DNA from: Jidongwangia harbinensis
GTDB taxonomy: Bacteria > Actinomycetota > Actinomycetes > Mycobacteriales > Micromonosporaceae
DNA: 64,000 bases
Assembly (NCBI RefSeq): GCF_020216025.1
Contig: NZ_JAIWNC010000013.1
Location: 124,001-188,000 of the forward strand
Direction: 5' to 3'
Shown: in pieces, positions 35,698 through 44,486 of the stretch
Layout: every line of letters starts with the position of its first letter
How positions within the stretch are numbered: the stretch's first letter is position 1
Position numbers and translations under genes: made by a program
The notes under the pieces: generated by a model
The model's database searches: none
What the model was told of the DNA's origin: nothing
Seen by the model: the letters and a program-made list of their open reading frames with translations, nothing else

Positions 35698-37641
35698 ATG
35701 GGCGCGACCCGGAGGGGCGGACAGCGGGCGCGGCGCGGCGCGACCGTGCTGCTGGCCGGCATGCTGGCGACGCTGTCCGGGTACGCGCTGCTGGCCAGCT
35801 GGCAGCAGACCCAGATGGTGCAGCAGGTCAGCGTGGCGGGCAGCAACGTCGCGGCCTACCAGCAGGCGGCGTACCGGTCGGCGCTGGAGATGGCGCTGAT
35901 CCAGGCCGCGCTGGGCGAGTCCGGCGGCGCGGAACGCCAGCAGCTGCTCGCCGCGGACGAGCAGGCGTACACGGCGATGCTGCACATCGTGGCGGTGGAC
36001 CGGGGCCGGGCGCAGCAGGCCCGGGCGATCGCCGGCCGCCAGCAGAACCTGCGCCCGACGATCGAACTCTTCCTCGGTCAGCTGGACCGCGGCGACACGG
36101 CGGCGGCGCGGGCCACGCTGGAGACGGTCATCGAGCCCTCGTACGCCCGGATCAGCAGCCGCCTGGCCGAGGAGCAGAGCCGGCACCTGAGCGACTACAC
36201 CGACCAGCAGGCCTCGGCCCGGCGCGACTCGCAGCGGATGCTGTGGGGCAGCCTGATCACCTTCGGACTGAGCCTGATCGTGCTGGCCCTGTTCGGCTGG
36301 TCCGCCCGGGTGCACCGCCGGCAGGTGGAGCTGATGGCGGCCACGGACGCGCTGACCGGCCTGCCGAACCGGGTCGCCTTCTCCGCCCACGCCCAGCAGG
36401 CGCTGGCCGACGCGAAGCGGTCCGGCACACCGACCGTCCTGATCATCAACATCGACGGCTTCCGGGACGTCAACGACCAGCTCGGCCCGGCCATCGGGGA
36501 CCGGCTGCTGATCCAGGCCGGCGGACGGCTGGCGTCCTCGGTACGCGACAGCGACCTGGTGGCCCGGCTCGGCGGCGACGAGTTCGCGGTCCTGCTGCGC
36601 GACAGCGACGCCGAGGAGGCGGAGAAGGTCGCGCACCGGCTCCGGGAGATCTTCCACCAGCCGTACCTGCTCGACGACATCACCGTGGACCTGGAGATCA
36701 GCATCGGCGCGGTCACCGCCGAGCCCGGCGACGAGGTGAGCACGCTGCTGCGGCACGCCGACATCGCCATGCACGCGGCGAAGCAGCAGCACGACGGGTA
36801 CCGCCGGTTCACCGCCCGGCACAGCCAGGACTGCACGGCCCGGCTCACCCTGCTCGGCGACCTGCGCCGCGGGCTGGACGACTCGGACCAGCTCACCCTG
36901 CACTACCAGCCGAAGATCGCGGTCGGCACCGGCACCCTGGTCGGTGTCGAGGCGCTGGCCCGCTGGCACCACCCGACCAAGGGCCTGATCCCGCCCAACC
37001 AGTTCATTCCGGTTCTGGAGAACACCAGCCTCATCCACCGCTTCACCGACCACGTCCTGACCCTCGCGCTGTGCCAGGCCCGGCGCTGGCTCGACGCCGG
37101 GCACCGGGTACCCGTGGCGGTCAACATCTCCACCCGCAGCCTGCTCGACCCGACCTTCCCGGACCGGATCGCCGCGCACCTCGGCACCGCCGGCGTGCCG
37201 GGTGAACTGCTCTGCATCGAGGTCACCGAGCACAGCGTGATGAACGACCCGACCACCGCGATCGAGGCTCTCCGCAACATCCGGAGCCTCGGGGTGAAGA
37301 CGTCGATCGACGACTACGGCACCGGCTACTCCTCGATGAGCTACCTCAAGATGCTCCCGATCGACGAGCTGAAGATCGACCGGTCGTTCGTCTGCGACAT
37401 GGCCACCGACACCAGCAGCCACGCGCTGGTCGCCTCGACCATCCGGCTCGGCCACGACCTCGGTCTCACGGTCGTCGCCGAGGGCGTCGAGGACACCACC
37501 ACCGTGGCCGCGCTCGCCGCCCTCGACTGCAACACCGCCCAGGGTTACCACTACGCCCGGCCGCAGCCCGCCGACGATCTCACGCAGCGTTTCCAGCTGG
37601 ACGTCCCGCCGCGCCGGAAGGCGCCGGTCGCGGTCCGGTGA
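35698..37641 (+). CDS. Membrane GGDEF-EAL protein (c-di-GMP metabolism)
   Basis: The 647-residue protein has a TM helix at about 15-37, an extracytoplasmic helical sensor domain (about 40-180), a second TM helix (about 183-203), a GGDEF domain with intact GGDEF at 292-296, and an EAL domain with EAL at 418-420. The EAL domain keeps the DDYGTGYSS loop and a late VVAEGVED. Both catalytic motifs are complete, so it may make or degrade c-di-GMP depending on the signal. Monocistronic. Confidence 0.93.
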   Translation: MGATRRGGQRARRGATVLLAGMLATLSGYALLASWQQTQMVQQVSVAGSNVAAYQQAAYRSALEMALIQAALGESGGAERQQLLAADEQAYTAMLHIVAVDRGRAQQARAIAGRQQNLRPTIELFLGQLDRGDTAAARATLETVIEPSYARISSRLAEEQSRHLSDYTDQQASARRDSQRMLWGSLITFGLSLIVLALFGWSARVHRRQVELMAATDALTGLPNRVAFSAHAQQALADAKRSGTPTVLIINIDGFRDVNDQLGPAIGDRLLIQAGGRLASSVRDSDLVARLGGDEFAVLLRDSDAEEAEKVAHRLREIFHQPYLLDDITVDLEISIGAVTAEPGDEVSTLLRHADIAMHAAKQQHDGYRRFTARHSQDCTARLTLLGDLRRGLDDSDQLTLHYQPKIAVGTGTLVGVEALARWHHPTKGLIPPNQFIPVLENTSLIHRFTDHVLTLALCQARRWLDAGHRVPVAVNISTRSLLDPTFPDRIAAHLGTAGVPGELLCIEVTEHSVMNDPTTAIEALRNIRSLGVKTSIDDYGTGYSSMSYLKMLPIDELKIDRSFVCDMATDTSSHALVASTIRLGHDLGLTVVAEGVEDTTTVAALAALDCNTAQGYHYARPQPADDLTQRFQLDVPPRRKAPVAVR

Positions 37642-37682
37642 CCGGCGCGCCGGCGCGACCGGAACAACCGGGGACGGTACGG

Positions 37683-37737
37683 CGGAATTACGGGCGACCG
37701 TGGTCGTGGAACTTGCGGTAGCGTGGCGGAACTTACG
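37683..37737. promoter_or_regulatory. Repeated CGGAA(C)TTACG-like elements before the GH43 gene
   Basis: GGAACTT occurs at 37708-37714 and 37728-37734, exactly 20 bp apart, and a related CGGAATTACG lies at 37683-37692. The last copy reads CGGAACTTACG. Two helical turns between copies suggests a cooperative activator or repressor; GGAAC is also the -35 core of ECF promoters, so one copy may be promoter sequence. Confidence 0.35.
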
Positions 37738-37785
37738 AAGCCGCGTCGCGCCACCGGCGGACCGTGACCACTGAGGGCAAAACAG

Positions 37786-39456
37786 ATGACGATCGCCAAG
37801 GCCACCGTCGCCACCGACGGTGACGGCACCACCGGCCACCGGATGATCCGCAACCCGGTGCTGCCAGGATTCCACCCGGACCCGTCGATCGTGCGGGTCG
37901 GCTCCGACTACTACATCGCCACGTCCACGTTCGAGTGGTACCCGGCCGTGCGGTTGCACCACTCGACCGACCTGGTCGACTGGCAGCCGCTCGGCGGCGC
38001 GCTGAACGAGCGGCGTCTGCTGGACCTGTCCGGGACCGCGGACTCGTGCGGCATCTGGGCGCCCCACCTCTCGTACGCCGACGGGTTGTTCCATCTGCTC
38101 TACACCGACGTCGCCACGTTCGCCGGCGGCTACTGGGATCCGCAGAACTACCTGGTCACCGCGCCCACCTTGGCCGGTCCCTGGTCCGACCCGGTGGTGC
38201 TGCACGGCCGCGGCTTCGACGCCTCGCTGTTCCACGACGAGGACGGCCGGACCTGGATGCTGTCGATGGTCGCCGACTGGCGGCCCGGGCGGGACCGCTT
38301 CGCCGGCATCTCGATCCAGCGGTACGACGCCGAGGCGCGCGCGCTGACCGGCCCGGAACGGATGATCTTCCGGGGTACCGACGCCGGACTCACCGAGGCA
38401 CCCAACATCTACCGCAAGGACGGCTGGTACTACCTGGTCACCGCGGAAGGCGGGACGAGCTGGACGCACCGGGTCACGGTCGCCCGCTCCCGGGACCTGT
38501 TCGGAGAGTACGAGGTGGACCCGGCCGGTCCGCTGCTCACCTCGGACGGGCACCCGGATCTGGCCCTGCAGAAGGCCGGCCACGGCAGCCTGGTGCAGAC
38601 CCCGGCCGGGGAGTGGTACCTGGCGCACCTGGTCGGCCGGCCGTACACCCCGCTCGGCCGGTGCGTGCTGGGCCGGGAGAGCGCGCTGCAGAAGGTCGAG
38701 TGGACGGACGACGGGTGGCCGCGGATCCGCGACGGCGTACCGGCCGAGGAGGTGCCCGCGCCGGCCGGGGTGATCGCCGCGGCCGACCCGCCGGTCTCCT
38801 CCGAGCAGGTCGAGGACGACGACTTCGACGGCCCGGCGCTCGGGGTGAACTGGTCGACGCTGCGGCGCCCCGCCACCGGGGACTGGATCGACCTGTCCAC
38901 CCGGCCGTCCCACCTGCGGATCCACGGTGGCCAGTCGCCGATGGCCCGGCACCGGCCGAGCCTGGTGGCGCGCCGGGTGACCGCGCGGCGCTGCACCTTC
39001 GAGGCGGTGCTGGAGTTCGAGCCCCGAAACTATCGGCAACTGGCCGGTATTACCGGGTACTACAACTCCCGCAACTGGTACTACCTGCACATGACCGCGG
39101 ACGACGACGGCCGGGCGGTGCTGGACGTGCTGTGCTGCGACAGCGGGCGGGTCACCTCGGCGCCGGGCGTCCGCACGCCGCTCGGCGACGCGCGCCGGGT
39201 CGGTCTGCGCTGCCGGCTGGACGGCCCGGTGCTGTCCTTCGGGTACGCCGTCGATCCGGGCGCCGACCCGGCCTGGCAGGACCTCGGCCTGAACCTCGAC
39301 GCCACCACCCTGTCCGACGAGTACGCCGCCACGGTGATCCCGGGCGAACCGGAGGCGTGGGGCTTCACCGGCGCCTTCGTCGGGCTGTGGGTGCAGGACC
39401 TGGGCGCCGAGGGCGGCTACGCCGACTTCGACCGGGCCGTCTACCGGGCGGACTGA
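37786..39456 (+). CDS. Glycoside hydrolase family 43 (beta-xylosidase/arabinofuranosidase type)
   Basis: The 556-residue protein has the GH43 five-blade propeller (residues about 20-320) with catalytic Asp in NPVLPGFHPDPSIVRVG, the pKa-modulating Asp in FDASLFHDEDGRTW and the acid Glu in GLTEAPNIYRKDGWYY. A C-terminal beta-sandwich (about 350-550, DUF1349-like) follows, as in XynB-type enzymes. No signal peptide, so it acts inside the cell on imported oligosaccharides, most likely xylo-oligosaccharides. The start at 37786 has GAGGGC upstream. The only transport partner would be elsewhere. Confidence 0.9.
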   Translation: MTIAKATVATDGDGTTGHRMIRNPVLPGFHPDPSIVRVGSDYYIATSTFEWYPAVRLHHSTDLVDWQPLGGALNERRLLDLSGTADSCGIWAPHLSYADGLFHLLYTDVATFAGGYWDPQNYLVTAPTLAGPWSDPVVLHGRGFDASLFHDEDGRTWMLSMVADWRPGRDRFAGISIQRYDAEARALTGPERMIFRGTDAGLTEAPNIYRKDGWYYLVTAEGGTSWTHRVTVARSRDLFGEYEVDPAGPLLTSDGHPDLALQKAGHGSLVQTPAGEWYLAHLVGRPYTPLGRCVLGRESALQKVEWTDDGWPRIRDGVPAEEVPAPAGVIAAADPPVSSEQVEDDDFDGPALGVNWSTLRRPATGDWIDLSTRPSHLRIHGGQSPMARHRPSLVARRVTARRCTFEAVLEFEPRNYRQLAGITGYYNSRNWYYLHMTADDDGRAVLDVLCCDSGRVTSAPGVRTPLGDARRVGLRCRLDGPVLSFGYAVDPGADPAWQDLGLNLDATTLSDEYAATVIPGEPEAWGFTGAFVGLWVQDLGAEGGYADFDRAVYRAD

Positions 39457-39460
39457 GCCG

Positions 39461-39970
39461 GTGCCGGCCCCGCTGATCCGCCCGGCCACCGGCGCGGACG
39501 CCCCGCAGATCGCCACCGTCTGGTACGCCGGCTGGCGCGACGGCCACCTCGGACACGTCCCCGACGCGCTGGTCGCGGTCCGCACGCCGGAGTCGTTCCG
39601 GACCCGGGCGGCGGACCGCGTCGCGGACACCACGGTGGCCGTCGACGCGGACGGCGTGGCCGGGTTCGTGATGGTGGCCGGCGACGAGGTGGAACAGGTC
39701 TACGTGGCGGCGGACCGGCGCGGCACCGGCCTGGCGGGCGCCCTGCTGGCGGAGGCGGAACGGCGGGTGGCGGCCGGCGGCCACGGACGGGCCTGGCTCG
39801 CGGTCGCCGCCGGCAACGAACGCGCGCGGCGCTTCTACGCCCGCAGCGGGTGGGTGGACGACGGTCCGTTCACCTACGCCGCCGCGGGACCGGACGGGAC
39901 GATCGACGTGCCGGTCCGCCGGTACGTGAAGTCTCCGCTGACCGGCACACCGACGACCGGGCCGCGGTGA
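39461..39970 (+). CDS. GNAT-family N-acetyltransferase
   Basis: The 169-residue protein carries the acetyl-CoA motif VEQVYVAADRRGTGLAGALL and the C-terminal ARRFYARSGWVDDG of GNAT enzymes. It begins 4 bases after the GH43 stop with a GTG, so it may be co-transcribed, though no common function is evident. Substrate unknown. Confidence 0.87.
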   Translation: MPAPLIRPATGADAPQIATVWYAGWRDGHLGHVPDALVAVRTPESFRTRAADRVADTTVAVDADGVAGFVMVAGDEVEQVYVAADRRGTGLAGALLAEAERRVAAGGHGRAWLAVAAGNERARRFYARSGWVDDGPFTYAAAGPDGTIDVPVRRYVKSPLTGTPTTGPR

Positions 39971-40006
39971 GCGGACAGCTCACCACGGCCCGGCGGCGGT
40001 GATCGG

Positions 40007-40936
40007 TCAGCCGCCCTTGCCGACCGGGGCCGGCTCGACCGGGGCGGACTCGCCCGGGGCGGGCTCACTGGGGACCGGCTCGCTCGGGGCCGGCTCGCCC
40101 GGGGCGGGCTCGTTCGGCGCGGGCGGCGGGAGGAGGTCCATCTCGGCCATCGCCGACCGGGCCCAGTCGACGATGTTGTCGGTGCGGGCCGGCGTCTCGA
40201 GCCCGGTGTGCGGACACGACGGTCCGTTGCTGACCACCGCCACCAGGACCGGCGGCTTCCGCTTGCCCCACCGGCCCTTGGCCTCGACGAAGAACGGGCC
40301 GCCCGAGTCGTACGGGCACGGCGTGGTGTTCTCCGCCGGGGCGTGACCCCGCACCCCGAGCTTCTGGGCGTTGATCTCCGCGACGGTCATCTGCCCGGTC
40401 CGCAGCCGCGTCTCCGGCACCGGGTTGGTGCTCGTGACGGAGCCGTACCCGGTGACCCGCAGCACGGTGCCCACCGCGGGCGCGGTCCGGCCCATCCGGA
40501 TCGGGCGCACCCCTCGGATCGGCTTGTCCAGTTTCGCGATGGACACGTCCTGGTTGTTCGGCGCCTGCCGCACCGCGACGACGATGGCCTCGCCACCGCC
40601 GCTGCCGTTCAGGTCCGTGCGGCCGACCGTCACGGTGGACAGATCGGCCACCGGGCGGTTCTGCCGGACGTTGTTGAAGTCCCGGAAGCAGTGCCCGGCG
40701 GTGATCATGTACTGCGGGGCGATCAGCGCACCCGAGCAGGCACTGTTGCGCCGGCCACCGTCGGCGGTCGGGATACCGGTCAGGGTGAGCTTGGCCGAGA
40801 ACGCGTACTTCCCGTCCGGAACCGGTTCGCCGTTGGCGATGGCGTTCGCGGTGCCCATGGCGTTGACGGCCATGGCGGCCACGACCGCCGGAATGAGCAC
40901 CCCGGCGGCGATGTAGGACTTGGTACGGCGTCGCAA
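40007..40936 (-). CDS. Secreted trypsin-like serine protease with Pro-rich tail
   Basis: The 309-residue precursor has a TTG start with GAGGGAG 7 bases upstream, a signal peptide (about 1-32, ending GTANA) and a chymotrypsin-fold domain with triad His82 (ITAGHCF), Asp130 (NQDVSIAKL) and Ser211 (CPYDSGGPFF). The usual GDSGGP is YDSGGP, so specificity or activity may differ. The mature N-terminus IANGEPVPDG is in the IVGG position, so processing is probably by signal peptidase. The last 40 residues are a P/E/S/A repeat (EPAPGEPAPSEPVPSEP) likely acting as a cell-wall spacer. Confidence 0.9.
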   Translation of the reverse strand: MRRRTKSYIAAGVLIPAVVAAMAVNAMGTANAIANGEPVPDGKYAFSAKLTLTGIPTADGGRRNSACSGALIAPQYMITAGHCFRDFNNVRQNRPVADLSTVTVGRTDLNGSGGGEAIVVAVRQAPNNQDVSIAKLDKPIRGVRPIRMGRTAPAVGTVLRVTGYGSVTSTNPVPETRLRTGQMTVAEINAQKLGVRGHAPAENTTPCPYDSGGPFFVEAKGRWGKRKPPVLVAVVSNGPSCPHTGLETPARTDNIVDWARSAMAEMDLLPPPAPNEPAPGEPAPSEPVPSEPAPGESAPVEPAPVGKGG

Positions 40937-41260
40937 AACAGAACTCCCTCTTGCGTTCGATCGTCACGCACCGTACGGCGGTCGCGACGCTTCTCCGACG
41001 TGGACACACACGTCAGGTACGGAATGTAGAAAGTGTGTGCCACCCGCCCGCCGGCCGCCCGGCGAGGGACGGCGCTCTGCCCGGAAGTCACCCGCCGGCC
41101 GTGACAGCCGGTCACAATCGCCGGCCCGCCGGTACGCACCGTGAGCAGCCGGCGACCGAGCAGCTTCGCAGTGCACGGAACGCCATGATCACAAGGCGGA
41201 CGCCGGGTTCCTGTCCGTCTCGCCGATCTTCCGCCATCTGCGGCCCGCCTTGGCTGGCTA
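40937..41260. other. Intergenic region between the divergent protease and the LexA-box gene
   Basis: This 324-base gap holds the protease promoter region on the minus strand (its ribosome binding site is at about 40944-40950) and otherwise no gene, hairpin or repeat that I can support. A short AT-richer stretch near 41015-41040 may be promoter sequence. The SOS box at 41261 closes the region. Confidence 0.4.
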
Positions 41261-41272
41261 GAACATGTGTTC
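41261..41272. promoter_or_regulatory. LexA (SOS) box GAACATGTGTTC
   Basis: The sequence taGAACATGTGTTCta matches the actinobacterial LexA consensus GAAC-N4-GTTC exactly and lies 12 bases before the ATG of the small gene at 41285. Repressor bound here would cover the promoter or the start region. Confidence 0.7.
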
Positions 41273-41284
41273 TAACTTCGCGGC

Positions 41285-41536
41285 ATGGCGCACCGGGTGG
41301 AGCACTGGTTCAACCGCCGCTACGGCGTCGGCCGTCGCGACGTGTACCTCCTGCGGACCGAGTCCGGCTGGCAGGTGCTGGGCCGCAGCGGTGGCTCCGA
41401 CGGCGCCGAGGTGGCCCACTACTTCGACCACGAGGACGACGCCCGCGCCATGCTGCTCCGCATGCGGGAGTCGGTGCCGCCGGAGCTGTCGAACTGGGCG
41501 CGGATGTCCGGCTCCCGGCGCCGGACCGGACCGTGA
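41285..41536 (+). CDS. Small hypothetical protein (83 aa) under a LexA box
   Basis: An 83-residue basic, soluble protein beginning MAHRVEHWFNRRYGVGRRDV, followed by YLLRTESGWQVLGRSGGS and AHYFDHEDDARAMLLRMRES. The pattern of a short beta hairpin plus helix suggests a DUF-type single-domain protein, but I do not recognise the family. The start lies 12 bases after an SOS box with no classical ribosome binding site, so the transcript may be leaderless. A damage-inducible role is inferred only from the box. Confidence 0.6.
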   Translation: MAHRVEHWFNRRYGVGRRDVYLLRTESGWQVLGRSGGSDGAEVAHYFDHEDDARAMLLRMRESVPPELSNWARMSGSRRRTGP

Positions 41537-41554
41537 CCGGCGCTCCCACCTGCG

Positions 41555-41568
41555 GGGAACCGGTTCCC
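41555..41568. promoter_or_regulatory. Perfect 14-bp palindrome GGGAACCGGTTCCC
   Basis: This palindrome lies 87 bases upstream of the secreted-protein gene. It has GAAC and GTTC arms separated by only 2 bases, so it is not a LexA box, but it could be a dimeric repressor site. No regulator is adjacent. Confidence 0.3.
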
Positions 41569-41655
41569 TCCGGCGAGGGATCCGACCGTGCGCGGCATCG
41601 TCGAGTGTGGACGTCACCGATGCCGCGGACCCGCGGCCGAACCGGGAGGACGACC

Positions 41656-42282
41656 ATGCGAAAGACCCTCGGCCTGACCGCTGCCGCCGCCGCAGCGACG
41701 ATCGGCGCGGTGCTGGCCGCACCGGCCGCACCAGCCGCACCGGCGAGCGCCGGAGCCGCACACCGGGCGCCGGCCCGGGTGACCGGCTCGGCGGAGTTCG
41801 CCCTGCCGTTCTGGCCGGACGACGACGTCCGCGCGTTCGCCTTCGACGCCACCGCCGTGCCGTACAGCCGGCCGGTGACGGGGCTGCCGACCGGCTCCCC
41901 CGCCGACGCCACCGGCACGGTCCGGGTCTCCCACCGGCTGGCCGCCGACGGCGTCACCGTCCGGTTCGAGGCGGCCGTCGACTGCCTGATCACCAGTCCG
42001 GGTCACGCGACGCTGACCGCCGTCGTCACCCGGGCCGACGAGCCGGTGCGGGACTGGGTCGGCACCCGCGTCGGGTTCAGCGTCCAGGACCGCGACCGCG
42101 GCCCGGACCGGGTGGGCTTCACCTGGTCGGTCAGCGCCGACCAGAACGAGGCGGGCGAGTGGGGCGCGGCCCGGGTCGGCACCTGCCTCGCCCCGGCACC
42201 GTTCGCCACCGTCACCCGGGGCGGCTACACCGTGCGGCACGCCGACCTGACGCCGCCACCGGACCGGCCGCGCTCGCGCTGA
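41656..42282 (+). CDS. Secreted hypothetical protein
   Basis: The 208-residue protein has an Ala-rich signal peptide (MRKTLGLTAAAAAATIGAVL, cleavage after about residue 32) and a mature beta-rich domain with SAEFALPFWPDDDVRAFAF, TVRVSHRLAADGVTVRFEA and VGFTWSVSADQNEAG. Two cysteines (in DCLITS and GTCLAP) could form a disulphide. Start ATG 41656 has GGGAGGA upstream. The pattern is that of an actinobacterial secreted protein of unknown function; no catalytic motif was seen. Confidence 0.75.
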   Translation: MRKTLGLTAAAAAATIGAVLAAPAAPAAPASAGAAHRAPARVTGSAEFALPFWPDDDVRAFAFDATAVPYSRPVTGLPTGSPADATGTVRVSHRLAADGVTVRFEAAVDCLITSPGHATLTAVVTRADEPVRDWVGTRVGFSVQDRDRGPDRVGFTWSVSADQNEAGEWGAARVGTCLAPAPFATVTRGGYTVRHADLTPPPDRPRSR

Positions 42283-42418
42283 ACCGGGGCGGTCCGCGCC
42301 GGGCGGGCGTGGCCCGCCCGGCGATGCAACTTCGATGCCGATTCGGTGAAGGCACCGGCGAGGGTGAGGGCAGCTGGACTCCCCCATGTCACCGAGAAAC
42401 GCCAGGGAGGAAGGAGTC

Positions 42419-43261
42419 ATGAAGGCGGTGCTGTGCGCGGGCGGATGGGGCAGCCGGTTCTTCCCGGTGGCCAAGGCGACGAGCAAGTGCATGCTGCCGA
42501 TCCTGGACAAGCCGGTGATCCACTACATCGTCGAGGAGTGCGCCATCGCCGGCGCCACGCAGATCGCCGTCGTCACGCCGCCCGGCGTCCTCGGTGACCA
42601 GATCGCCCGCTACTTCAGCCACGACCCGGACCTGGAGGCGTACTTCCGCCGGCGTGGCTGGCAGGACCGGTACGAGCCGGTGGCGCACCTGCACGACCTG
42701 GCCGAGTTCACCTTCCTCGGGCAGCCGATGAACGGACGCTACGGCACCGCGCTGCCGCCGCTGATCGCCCGGCGGTTCGTCGGGGACGACGACTTCTTCC
42801 TGGTCAACTGCGACGATCTGGTGCTCCGGTTCGACGGCGGTTCGGCCCTGGCCGACCTGCGCGCCGCACGGGACGCGGCCGGCACCCCGGCGGCGATCGC
42901 GGCGGCGGTGATGCCGGCGGACCGGGCCGCGCACTACGGCGTCCTGCGCACCGACGGCGCCCCGGCGGCCAAGCTGGTCGAGATGCGGGACAAGCCGCGC
43001 CGGCTACCACCGGGGCGCTATCCGGTGGCGGTCGGCCGGGCCCTGTTCCCGTCCGGATTCCTGACCCATCTGGATGCCGTCGTGCCCTCGCCGCGGACCG
43101 GGGAGTTCCAGGTGACCGATGCGTACGCGGCCTATGCGCGGGCCGCAGAGATCCTCGTCCACCCGCTCGACGGCCGCTATCACGACTGCGGCGACGTTCG
43201 CGGGTGGCTCACGGCAAACGCCGCGGTGGCCGACCATCGCGGCATCCCCATGAGAGGCTGA
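42419..43261 (+). CDS. Nucleotidyltransferase (UTP/dTTP:sugar-1-phosphate uridylyl-/thymidylyl-transferase type)
   Basis: The 280-residue enzyme has the family motif MKAVLCAGGWGSRFFPVAKATSKCMLPILDKP, in which GGWGSRFFP replaces the usual GGxGTRxxP, a metal Asp in FLVNCDDLV, and EFQVTDAYAAYARA near the end. It closely resembles GalU-type UTP-glucose-1-phosphate uridylyltransferases. Start ATG 42419 with GGAAGGAG upstream. It is followed after one base by an HD-domain protein, a pairing I have not seen in a standard pathway. Sugar specificity is not determined. Confidence 0.87.
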   Translation: MKAVLCAGGWGSRFFPVAKATSKCMLPILDKPVIHYIVEECAIAGATQIAVVTPPGVLGDQIARYFSHDPDLEAYFRRRGWQDRYEPVAHLHDLAEFTFLGQPMNGRYGTALPPLIARRFVGDDDFFLVNCDDLVLRFDGGSALADLRAARDAAGTPAAIAAAVMPADRAAHYGVLRTDGAPAAKLVEMRDKPRRLPPGRYPVAVGRALFPSGFLTHLDAVVPSPRTGEFQVTDAYAAYARAAEILVHPLDGRYHDCGDVRGWLTANAAVADHRGIPMRG

Positions 43262-43262
43262 C

Positions 43263-44474
43263 ATGTTGCTGGAACTGTGGGAAGACCTCAAAGTCGTCGG
43301 TGACCCCGCCACCACCTCCGCCGACGCGCAGGCGGCCCGCCTGGCGCGACTCGACGAGCTGGTCAACGCGTCGATGCTGAACCGGCTGAACGAGCAGGGA
43401 CAGGCGTACCTGGCGGGTGACCGGCCGCTGTCCGGCCTGGCCGTGTGCCACGCACTGGAACAGAGCACGCCGCTGCTGCTGCTGAACCTCATCATCCGCA
43501 GCGGTGCCCGGAACCGCCTCGACTCCGGGCTGCAGCAGACGTACGCCGACCACACCCGCACGCTGGCCTACGGCATCGACCAGCTGCTGGCCGGCGAGAC
43601 CGCGTGGCTGTGCGGCCGGATCTGGCCCTCGTCGGGCGTGTCGGAGGCCGACGTGGCCCGGTGCGGGGAACTGGGCGCCAAACTGGACATCGACCGCCGG
43701 CAACGGTTCGGGCTGTGGCTCGCGGCGAGCCTGCACGACTACGGCAAGCTGTACGGCCGCCGCAACGGCCTGGACCCGGAGGACGGCGTGGCCATGGTGG
43801 CGCCGCTGCTGGCCCGGATCGACGCGGTCGGCGACCTGACCGAGCTGATCCTGTTCGCGGTCCGCAACCACGACGTCATCGAGGCCGTGACCACCGGCAG
43901 CACCCCGGCCGCGTTCATCGGGGAGCAGTTGCGGGCGCTCCCGGCCGACCGGCGCGACCTGGCCATGGCGTTCCTCGGCATCATCCAGTTCGCCGGCGCC
44001 GCGAGCCTGGGCATGGGCCGCATCGTGCCGTCCAAGGTGGAGATCTTCGAGCAGTGCCTGAGCGGCGAGATCATCGCCGACGAGTCCGCCGAGCGGCGGG
44101 CCGGCGCGCTCTGCTCCGCCACCCGGCGCGCGGACCACCACTTCGTCACGGTGCACGGCGCCCGCCGTACCGCGGTCGTCGACGACCCGCAGACCCGGGC
44201 GTTCCTGACCCGCGTGGTGCTCCAGGGCTGGGAGGAGCTGCGCGAGGAGGTGTGGTCGCGGCAGCCCGGCGGCGGCGACTCGTTCGCCGAGCTCGCCGCA
44301 CTGCTGGACGGGCTGGCCGGGCTGATGGCGGCCGAGGCACCCGGCGGACGCCACCTGGTGATCGACGACTCGGCGCTGGAGAAGCTCGCCGACGGGGCGG
44401 ACCAGGGGCTGAAGGCCGTCGTCACCAGCTACGACCGGACCGCCAACGGGGCGGGCTTCCTCACGCTCCGCTAG
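43263..44474 (+). CDS. HD-domain protein, partner of the nucleotidyltransferase
   Basis: The 403-residue protein has no signal peptide. Its middle contains an HD-type metal site (LWLAASLHDYGKLYGRRNG, about residues 151-169, with the family-typical RNHDVIEAV near 201-209), suggesting phosphohydrolase activity on a nucleotide or phospho-sugar. The N-terminal 130 residues and the C-terminal part (RADHHFVTVHGARRTAVVD) match no domain I know. It is separated from the nucleotidyltransferase stop by a single base, so the two are translated together. Function unknown. Confidence 0.6.
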   Translation: MLLELWEDLKVVGDPATTSADAQAARLARLDELVNASMLNRLNEQGQAYLAGDRPLSGLAVCHALEQSTPLLLLNLIIRSGARNRLDSGLQQTYADHTRTLAYGIDQLLAGETAWLCGRIWPSSGVSEADVARCGELGAKLDIDRRQRFGLWLAASLHDYGKLYGRRNGLDPEDGVAMVAPLLARIDAVGDLTELILFAVRNHDVIEAVTTGSTPAAFIGEQLRALPADRRDLAMAFLGIIQFAGAASLGMGRIVPSKVEIFEQCLSGEIIADESAERRAGALCSATRRADHHFVTVHGARRTAVVDDPQTRAFLTRVVLQGWEELREEVWSRQPGGGDSFAELAALLDGLAGLMAAEAPGGRHLVIDDSALEKLADGADQGLKAVVTSYDRTANGAGFLTLR

Positions 44475-44486
44475 GCCCGCGGCGGC

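Noticed and set aside
35641..39633. 1,330-codon minus-strand frame opposite the GGDEF-EAL and GH43 genes
   Set aside because: Shadow of two genes with intact catalytic motifs; no domain.
41555..41568. Second LexA box
   Set aside because: Arms GAAC/GTTC are separated by 2 bases instead of 4.
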